The position numbers and the translations under genes were made by a program. The notes under the pieces are model-generated. The model had not been told where the DNA came from, searched no databases, and saw only the letters and a program-made list of their open reading frames with translations. From Trichoplusia ni (lineage: Eukaryota; Arthropoda; Insecta; Lepidoptera; Noctuidae), in contig NC_039480.1 in NCBI RefSeq assembly GCF_003590095.1, positions 2,271,328 through 2,335,327 of the forward strand: DNA of 64,000 nt, in the 5' to 3' direction. This document shows positions 55,849 to 64,000 of this stretch, in pieces. How positions within the stretch are numbered: position 1 is the stretch's first letter; each line of letters opens with the position of its first letter.

Positions 55849-58719
55849 TTATCTAAATAAAATTACAACTATTGGTATTATTGATAAAAGTGTGAATGGT
55901 ACTACGCTAGTGCTTCCATTTCCTCCATCTTCTTCGCCTTCTTCTTCATTATCCCCCTCCTCATTGCCACCTTGCTCATTGTCTTCACTAGCTTCGTAAC
56001 CCCTGACTTTATCCCCATGCAGTTTATAAAACAGATCCCAGAAAGCCATTCTCTTGTTGAACACCCGACTCTCAGCTCTAATAGGACTGCCTATGTTCAC
56101 ATAGGGTCGCTGGTTCTTGGTGACTGGCTTCCACTCGGGGATCAAGTCTGTTGGCTGTGGTGTTGGGTTCCTGTAATGAAAACAATATTTGTATCAATGG
56201 AAATTCATGTATTATATAGAGAAATACAAACAGAGTTAGTTATTAAAGGAAAAACTAAATTTTAGGCTCTAGCTCTAAAGAGTTTTTTTGTTTATTTTCC
56301 CCTGGGCATTCTGATAGGTTTTAAGAAGCTGACTGAATACTAATCCTAGTGTTAACGGCATATAAAATTCAGTCTGAAGTTACAAATGGTAAATCCTTAA
56401 TATGAAAATAAAAGGGCCTGAATTTGCTACCTTGTGGCATCCCGCAATTATTGAAAGGATAAAGGAATTAATAAGTATAATTTTATGGTTTTTTTTTGAT
56501 TAACCCATTTCGGTCTGCTCATTAAATCGTTTTCTAGTCATGTCCTGCGTTTACTCTAATTCCGTGTCCGTTAAGGTTAAGAAGCATTATTTTAATGGTT
56601 CAGAAAATCAAAGGCTATGGTCAGGTCTTAAGACGTTACACGATTTTAAGGTCGAAGATCAATTTCTTTCGGCATGTCATTAAGTTAGATAGCACATCAT
56701 ACTTATGACACATTCCTTCGGTATATATTTGAATTTCTTTACTGGCGATGTATCGCTAATAAAATAAATACATACACTGCAACTCTGTCGCCACGGCGAG
56801 AGGCTCGTGCAAACATCACTTTGTCAAGAAATAAGTAAATATTGGATGACTGGTTCAGTCTCATTGTAATGTTTCCTACTCACCCATATTTAGCAAAGTC
56901 AGCCCACATTTTCGTCATCGCATCAATAATTCTCTGATCGGCTTCAGTTACAGGAACATTCGCGAATCGCGTTGGATTGTCGAATATGTACCCCAATTCG
57001 TCACCATGACTAGCGCCAGAAGCAGTTAGGTTTGCCGTTAATTTGACATAGTTCCTATCACCCTCGTATGTAAACAAGTACTTGTAAACACTTTTCGCTT
57101 CAGCATTGAGATACCTGTCCACAGACCTCTCAGCTGAATGAACAAAAGAAGCATCCGATGAGTAATCTATTATAACGTCTTGTAAGCTTTCACTTGGCTG
57201 TTCATCTCCGATGTAAAATTGTCTGACGATATCTACGTCATGGGCTTCATCGAAATCATGCAATAGTGCCCGATTGAAGGAGTAAGTTCTATAAAATTGC
57301 GAGTCGTCAACATTTGGGTACATGAACATCATCTCTTTACTTGCGTATCCAATCATAATATCTATTCCTTTGACTTTTGGTTGCAAGTTCACAGGATAGT
57401 CAGTGAGGATACCGCTGTCTGAATTACTTTCAACGCATGGCATAATAACAGGGTAGCCGTCTTCGTTAACTAAGTAGTGCAAACGGTCGGCCTCTTCTAC
57501 AACTTTGTTTGGATCTTGTGTGCTCAGGAATTCTATAGCTCCTTTGACATCGTCACCACTAAACCCAAGATTTTTGGCAACATTTATAGGAATTTCGTCA
57601 TTTTCTTCAGAAATAATCCATGATGTCAAAGTAGTACCGCTCATGAGGATAGCTCTCTGAGCAAAGTTTTCAGCAGCATGTAAATGATAATCTATACTGA
57701 TCGAGCCAGCTGACATCCCTAACAACGTTATTTGGTCAGCATCTCCTCCGAAGGCAGCGATATTATCTTTGATCCATTTCAGGGCCAGGACCTGATCTTT
57801 AAGTCCAACGTTTTTGAATCCATGTTCACTTGAGCATAGGAAGCCGTGCAAACCTAGTCGATAATTTATGGTAACTACGATGATATCTTGTTTGGGGAAG
57901 AATCTCGGTGAATGTTCCGATTTGTATCCGATTAGGAATGCACCGCCATGAATGTAAACCATAACCGGCAACGGTCCAGTAGACTGAGGCTTGTTTGGTA
58001 CGAAAACATTGAGCTGCAAGCATTGGATGACTCCGGTGACGGGACTGTTAGCAGCCTGGATGCATTGCACGCCATCAGTGACGGCGTCGAATATGCCTTC
58101 GAAGTCAGGATGCGGGGTCGACGGCTGAAATATTACGAATTAAATTAGATAACATATCAGTTAGTACTCTTAAATTATAAATGCTCATGTGTAGCATCAC
58201 CAGTAGATGACGCAACTTACGAACTTAGGGGTAGCTTTACACGTCACGCGAAAGTGTTCCACGCGAGAAGGAGTGCCCGTTGGTTTTGCAAATTAAAACG
58301 ATTTTTTTTATTGTCCCTTTGGTACCACCAGAACACTATCATTGCTCATTTTTAAGATACGTTAGTGTGGTTGTTAATGCGTGATATTGAAATTTATCAA
58401 TATCACGCATTAACATTTAGTCAGAATTAGAGTTATCTAGAATAAAATTGGAGTTATCTAGTTACAACCAAGCCTTTTAAAGGGCGCAGCATCGGAACAA
58501 AGCATATTCGTAATAAATAGTAAAAGCAAATTTTACCCCAAACGGGTTGTCCTCATCCACCAGCGCGTACGGTATTCCGTAATACCCGTCGTAGTCTCCA
58601 TCCTCTGCGCGCACTCCTCTTATCTGCCCCTTGGGAGTGCTCACCAGAGGACCCTCTCTGCTCACTGCTGACCCAGCAATGCATGTGATGATCAGCACAA
58701 CTAGCACTAGACTCTTCAT
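55849..58719 (-). CDS. Carboxylesterase CesE, diverged active-site motifs and acidic GPI-type tail
   Basis: Exons 58719-58537, 58124-56884 and 56170-55849 give 581 aa with the same intron phases as its neighbours. The signal peptide is MKSLVLVVLIITCIAGSA. Ser199, Glu325 (GYASKEMMF) and His434 (GASHGDE) are present. However, the oxyanion-hole motif is HGGAF (120-124) rather than HGGGF, and the elbow is GMSAG rather than GESAG; both changes could alter substrate choice or rate. The C-terminus has a long acidic linker (NEEGDNEEEGEEDGG), then NGSTSVVPFTLLSIIPIVVI and LFR, a GPI-anchor-like signal. It is clearly older than the CesC/D/F copies, which it sits among, although blocks around residues 345-390 remain identical, hinting at gene conversion. 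Confidence 0.92.
58373..58414. repeat. Perfect 18-bp inverted repeat in CesE intron 1
   Basis: GTTAATGCGTGATATTGA (58373-58390) is followed by the 6-nt loop AATTTA and then the exact reverse complement (58397-58414). A GAGTTATCTAG direct repeat follows at about 58431 and 58451. Confidence 0.9.
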
Positions 58720-58819
58720 TTCGGATGTCAGTTAAGACTGAAACCTCTTTAGTTCAATACTGGTGATCTCGATGAGACGTGTCCAACTAAGTATGTTTTA
58801 GATTGTAGGTCTTATTTAA

Positions 58820-58838
58820 ATTATTTGATTGCTATCAT
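58820..58838 (-). promoter_or_regulatory. Conserved upstream element of CesE
   Basis: TATTTGATTGCTATCA at 58822-58837 is identical to the element next to the TATA box of CesC, D and F, although the surrounding sequence is otherwise diverged. A weak TATA-like TTTAAATAAG (minus strand) adjoins it. Confidence 0.5.
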
Positions 58839-58989
58839 TGTAATCGAAGTTACGGAATTTGATTGTCATTTATCATTAGTCATTAAGGATTTCAGGGCTC
58901 TGTATCCAAAGAGTATAAACGAAAACCTAGTACTAGGTAAGGCTCCGCTGTCAGATCGTCTGTCACTAAAGTACCACAAGAAGACTCGC

Positions 58990-59247
58990 TGTAATATATT
59001 AAATGTTAGATGGGCGACCATTTTTTTGCGAATGTTTATTATTTTAGTCCATTGTTTCGGAAGGCAAATGAAATTTTGGGTCCTGTTCTCTCTCCGGTCG
59101 TGTCGTATTGCCGTTTCATTCCACTGTAAGAGTGTGGGATCAGAGAGGGCACCTGTATTAGCACACGCTTGTGCACTATAATACGTCTTGCAGTTGTCTG
59201 GTGTCTTGGGATACTGGTCGCCGTATCCGCAAATCGGTTAGGACTTA
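58990..59247 (+). repeat. 5S-SINE head fragment and SINE-like tail upstream of CesE
   Basis: GATGGGCGACCAT and TTGTTTCGGAAGGCAAATG resemble the 25805 element. GTTGTCTGGTGTCTTGGGAT and GTATCCGCAAATCGGTTAGG belong to a second dispersed repeat. Confidence 0.45.
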
Positions 59248-60353
59248 TAGGCTAAATAATTGGAGACCCTCAATTTTCTGCATCACCCCAATTTAGAGAC
59301 ATCACCATTATACAGAACCCTAGTGTTCCGAGTTCTATTTGAACGATTTTATTTGTAAAACGATTAAATTATGTTTTTATTGACATACGTTGAAATAAGT
59401 CTTAACAACCCTGATAAAGCAAAAAAATCAGAAAACTGATTTTTATTAATACGATTATTTTAAAATAATCACTGGAGTGCCCCAGTAGGCTTTTGAGCGC
59501 AGACAAGTGCAATAGTAAAAAATGTACACCTTGTACTAGAGTTAAAATTATGTAACATTAAGTGTATCTCCCGGTTTAAGCCTGCCTGGATATCACATAA
59601 TCGTTCTTGAGGCAATTGAAGATATCAACTACCTCGGTTCAAAATTTTATGGAATAAAAATGTGTGATCCAGCCGCTGGAGCGTTGAGAGGTAACATACA
59701 CAGAAACATACAGGTATTGGGAATACTTCGGGTTACGGGAAGTGTCTTTTTTCTATTTCTGATGAATTTCGTAGCGGGTTCCAAGGCAGTTAGTTGTTCC
59801 CCCTGGGACACACAGAACTTAAATGTTTCGGTGGTTTCCGTTGGTTTCATTGTAGATCCTGGCTTACCGGAGTTGCAATAACGGGCCTGTGTGGCGGGCT
59901 GGACCCCAGACGCCAATTCGACAATTCATTGCTAACGTGACTACTTACATCTATTAACTGGATAGCTTCAGGAGAAGCGAACCGGTTCTTTTTAAAGGCG
60001 TGCAAAGGGACACAGGTCGAACATTTTAAGGCCTTGTTGAAAACTTTAATCTAAAATGTGATATGGGTGTACCATATTACATTCATGACGTAAATTAAAA
60101 CACAGGATTAGGGCATTAACAAATATATATTTATGGCGGATGGTGTAACACTGCTAGCTGCAGTTAATATTATCATTCAATCCTGTACATACATAATTTC
60201 AATCTAGAATCTGTTTAATTAAAACGAATGCTTCATTAAACTGTGGGAGTTTTATGATATTTGATATTATTTTTTTAACATGCCTCATTAACATTTCGGT
60301 AGATAAAATTTTGCCTTAAAGGCCCTATCGCAATAATGTTACAAATACTGTGA

Positions 60354-62607
60354 TTAGATTGCTAAAGAGCCATTGTTGTAACCCTTAACTTTATCTCCAT
60401 GGAGTTTGTAGTACAGATCCCAGAAAGCCATTCTCTCGTTGAACACCCGACTCTCAGCTCTAATAGGACTGCCTATGTTCATATATGGTCGCTGGTTCTT
60501 GTCGACCGGTTTCCACTCGGGGATCAAGTCTGTTGGCTGTGGTGTTGGGTTTCTGAAAGCACAAAGACAAATTCAGTGAATTCTTATATTTAACATGAAA
60601 TGAATATAAACATCTTTATCTTATTTAAACTGTGTGAGTTATTATGTTTGGATAAATTCGAAAAAGTCACGTGTTTGGATAGGTATTATACTAATAGAAA
60701 TTGTCATTAAATCACAAAACACTAAACTTTTACTCACTAACCTACGCCCTACAATTCGTCGCTGTTATTGCTAGCAACGTACTTCTCTTGACTTGCTTGC
60801 AATTTGCTTACATTAAGAAAACTTATTTTTGTTACTTTTTTTTATCTAGTTAGCAAATTATAAACCCTACAATGTCTTAAAACGATCAGCGTGTGCTCAC
60901 CCATATTTAGCGAAGTCAGTCCACGTTTTCGTCATCGCATCAACGACTATCCGATCAGCGTCAGTGATGGGACCCGCTAATAGCGGTGCGTCAAATACAT
61001 ATCCCAAGTCATCCCCGTGACTGGCGCCTGCCGCAGTCAGACCCATCGCTATTTTACCAAAATTCCTGTTCCCTTCGTAGGTAAATATAAATTTATAAAC
61101 ACTGCTAGCTTCAGCATCCAGATACTTGTCCACAGACCTCTCAGCAGAGTGAACAAAAGAAGCATCAGATGAGTAATCTATTATAACGTCTTGTAAGCTT
61201 TCGCTTGGTTGTTCATCTCCGATGTAAAATTGTCTGACGATGTCTACGTCATGGGCTTCATCGAAATCGTGCAATAGTGCCCGATTGAAGGAGTATGTTC
61301 TATAAAATTGTAAATTGTCAGCATTTGGGTACATGAACATCATCTCTTTGTTAGTGTAGCCAATCATGATATCTATTCCTTTGACTTTTGGTTGCACGTT
61401 CACAGGGTAGTCAGTGAGGATACCGCTGTCTGAATCACGTTCAACACAAGGCATAGTAACCGGGTAGTTCTCTTCATCGGCTAAATAATGTAAACGGTCG
61501 GCCTCTTCTGCAATTTTGGTCGGATCTTGTGTGCTTAGGAATTCTATAGCTCCTTTGATATCGTTCCCACTGAACCCAAGGTTTTTAGCTACAGTTATTG
61601 GAATCTCATCATTTTCTTCAGCAAGAATCCATGACATCAAAGCACTACCGCTCATGAGGATAGCTCTCTGAGCAAAGTTTTCAGCTGCATGTAAATGATA
61701 ATCTATACTGATCGCACCAGCTGACTCTCCAAAAACAGTGACTTTGTCAGCATCTCCGCCAAAGGCTGCGATATTATCTTTCACCCATTTGATGGCCAGG
61801 ACCTGATCTTTAAGTCCAGCGTTTTTAAATCCAGGTTCACTTGAACATAAGAAGCCATGCAAACCCAATCGGTAATTGATTGTGACGACGACAACGTCGC
61901 GTTCAAGTAAAAATCTCGGTGATAATTCTGCTTTATGTCCCACGAGAAATCCACCGCCGTGAATGTAAACCATTACTGCCTTTGGTTCGTTAGACGTGGG
62001 TGTGTTTGGTACGTAGACGTTGAGCTGCAAGCATTGGATGACTCCGCTAACGGGACTGTTGTAAGCTTGGACACAGTGGACGCCATCGGTAACAGCATCG
62101 AATATGCCATCGAAGTCAGGATATGGTGTCGACGGCTGGAAAGTAAGAAATTTGGAACATTAACTCGCTCTTTACAGTAGTAATAAAAGTATTCATTTAC
62201 TTCTTGCTTGTAATGTCATCTTTTTTATTTAATGATGGCTTATAGATATGATATCGGCAAACAAACATTGTAAGTAGATAATGTGCCTGGACCAATATTA
62301 TGATACTTTATTTGGAAAGGTTTGAGTAAGAAATAGAAACACTCATTTACCGAACACGTATCATCACGTATCACGTATTAAAAGACGCACATGTTAACAC
62401 TTAAAAAATAAAAACTTATCTCACCCCAAACGGGTTGTCCTCATCCACCAGCGCGTACGGTATTCCGTAATACCCGTCGTAGTCTCCATCCTCTGCGCGC
62501 ACTCCTCTTATCTGCCCCTTGGGAGTGCTCACCAGAGGACCCTCTCTGCCCACTGCTGACCCAGCAACACATTTGATGATCAGCAGAACTAACACCAGAG
62601 ACTTCAT
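60354..62607 (-). CDS. Carboxylesterase CesF (soluble, tail lost)
   Basis: Exons 62607-62425, 62135-60901 and 60552-60354 give 538 aa. The motifs are as in CesC: HGGGF, GESAG (Ser199), Glu325, His434. In exon 2 I count about four differences from CesC (ALISW to ALMSW, KVAEE to KIAEE, NLQPKV to NVQPKV, DRRVV to DRIVV). The end is GDKVKGYNNGSLAI and stop, sharing the tail loss and most of the 3' flank with CesD, which marks D and F as the closest pair at the 3' end. Exon 1 has VGREG where the others have VSREG. All frames are open, so it is a functional candidate rather than a pseudogene. It is predicted to be soluble and secreted. Confidence 0.92.
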
Positions 62608-62681
62608 TTTGGCTTGGACTTTTCAACGCAGGTTTTCCCGAAGCGCGATGGTGTCAAACTGGTTTAGTTTCAGCCGGTCTA

Positions 62682-62711
62682 TCCTATATAAACTATTTGA
62701 TTGCTATCAAT
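62682..62711 (-). promoter_or_regulatory. CesF core promoter elements
   Basis: CTATATAAAC (62684-62693) and TATTTGATTGCTATCA (62694-62709) are placed as in CesC and CesD. Confidence 0.55.
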
Positions 62712-62969
62712 GATGTTAATGATAGATATTATTGCCATGTATCATTAGTAGTAAGCATTTTTACAACAAAATCATCGTTTTCAAAACGTAATAGATAGAA
62801 ATCGCTCTGCAACAGCTGGCAGCTGTGGTGAAATGGGCAATTCGACAAATTGATTGTAATCATTGAGATTATTTTGCTGATAATACTTTAGCACCTGTTT
62901 AGGGTTTTGGAACGCACAAGTTTGACTGTAACTCGCTGTTGCCCGCGGCCCCGCCTGCTACAAATCGTA

Positions 62970-63115
62970 AATTTTATTAAATGATGTAACGCTTTACTCA
63001 CTTATCGGGGTAGCCCGACTAGTTTCGGCCCCAACCGGAGTCCTTAATCATGAGCAAACGCGGCGGTGACCCTGATAAATCAGCGTGAGTAAACCGTTGC
63101 ATCATTTAATAATGA
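62970..63115. mobile_element. MITE in CesF upstream flank
   Basis: ATTAAATGATGTAACGCTTT at one end and AAACCGTTGCATCATTTAAT at the other are inverted. The centre TAGCCCGACTAGTTTCGGCC matches the family at 40158. This copy retains GCGTGAGTAAACC, which the CesC and CesD copies have lost. Confidence 0.65.
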
Positions 63116-63268
63116 ATCATTTTCACGATACTGTGTATAAATCCCGGTTATCCGTTCCTATCCGTGAAAGAGGAACAAACATCCATACATGCAAACTTTC
63201 GCGTTTATAATATTAGTATTATTTTGATAAGGTACTAAGATTTAATTATTATTTTTATTACTTGACTG

Positions 63269-64000
63269 ATATTCTCCGAATCACATTTAGAACTTGAGAG
63301 TATGCTCCAAGACCTGAGCACGGCAAGTTTTGAGGTTGGGCTTACAATAAACAGATCCAAAATTCAACTGATGACCAATAGCACAAAACGTAGGGTCGTG
63401 GTAGACGGACAGGATTTGCAGTATGTTGATGAATATGTATATTTGGGCCAGATTATTTCATTTGAGAACCGCCAGGAAAAAGAAGTAGAGAAAAGGATAC
63501 AGAACGCATGGAAGAGTTTCTGGGCCCTTAAGGAACACCTGAAAGGCAGCTTACCAATTACTCTCAAAAGGAAGCTCATCGACATGTGCGTCCTGCCCGT
63601 CCTAACCTACGGTGCTCAAAGTTGGTCACTTAGAGAACACCAGAAGTCCAAACTCAAAATTTGCCAACGCGCGATGGAGCGCAGCATACTTGGCGTCAAA
63701 CTATCGGACCGAGTAAGAAACACCACACTGCGCTCCATAACGCAAGTAACAGATGTCGGGGAAAAAACAGCCAGGCTAAAGTGGGAGTGGGCTGGTCACG
63801 TAGCGCGAATGCAGCCTGACCGTTGGGCAAAAATCGTCACACACTGGACGCCGGAGGGAGGACATCGGCAACGAGGCCGTCCGCGACGAAGGTGGTGTGA
63901 CGATCTAGTCAAATACGCGGGGCGCACGTGGCCGGAACTTGCACAAAACAGAGAAGTGTGGAAGAGTAAGGGGGAGGCCTTTGCCCAGCAGTGGGATCTA
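63269..64000 (+). mobile_element. RTE-type reverse transcriptase, 5'-truncated, runs off the window
   Basis: An open frame begins IFSESHLELESMLQDLSTAS and continues VGLTINRSKIQLM, YVDEYVYLGQIIS, PVLTYGAQSW, RAMERSILGVKLSDRVRN, KWEWAGHVARM and RGRPRRRWCDDLVKYAG to the window end at GEAFAQQW. This is the post-catalytic half of an RTE-clade RT with no stop for about 730 bp. It begins exactly where the CesF flank stops matching the CesC and CesD flanks. Confidence 0.88.

Noticed and set aside
51120..62607. CesD and CesF as pseudogenes because of shorter ends
   Set aside because: All frames and splice sites are intact and the full catalytic domain is present; the early stop is after the conserved fold.

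Overview
This is a eukaryotic, AT-rich window with short phase-consistent GT-AG introns and dense transposon debris. The organism is almost certainly a lepidopteran (moth or butterfly). The evidence is the repeat fauna: RTE-type tails ending in (GAT)n, tRNA-derived and 5S-derived SINEs, Helitron-like elements ending in CTAGT, and (GTCT)n elements. The gene set agrees. I located splice junctions by eye and by frame continuity; no alignment or search was run.

Layout, left to right. At 1253-1932 (-) are the first two coding exons of a ZAD zinc-finger gene whose remainder would lie left of the window. At 4405-6619 and 8347-10511 (+) are two tandem secreted carboxylesterase genes (here CesA and CesB), each with three coding exons and 530 codons. 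At 13110-25553 (+) is a 13-exon ULK3-type kinase (472 aa) whose introns hold a long antisense LINE, several SINEs and a tandem repeat. At 28507-32976 (-) is a CAAP1 homologue with a very long Lys/Glu-rich last exon. At 33586-36502 (+) is an RPUSD1-type RluA pseudouridine synthase, head-to-head with CAAP1. At 36865-38507 (+) is a seven-finger C2H2 protein. A transposon-rich stretch (38.5-44.3 kb) follows, holding an intact DD41D mariner nested in a Helitron-like repeat. At 44319-62607 (-) are four more carboxylesterases (CesC, D, E, F). The right edge is a 5'-truncated RTE-type reverse transcriptase.

The six esterases share the same three-exon plan with introns in phases 0 and 2, so they come from one ancestor. 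They form two oppositely oriented blocks separated by four unrelated housekeeping or regulatory genes. All have a signal peptide and a complete Ser-Glu-His triad, which suggests secreted hydrolases. CesC, D and F are near-identical recent copies; CesE is older.

The most interesting signal is at the C-terminus. CesC and CesE end in a small-residue linker plus hydrophobic tail like a GPI-anchor signal. CesD and CesF stop early, and a decayed relic of that tail lies beyond their stop codons. One cluster therefore appears to encode both membrane-tethered and released forms. CesE also has altered nucleophile-elbow (GMSAG) and oxyanion-hole (HGGAF) motifs, while CesA and CesB carry GQSAG.
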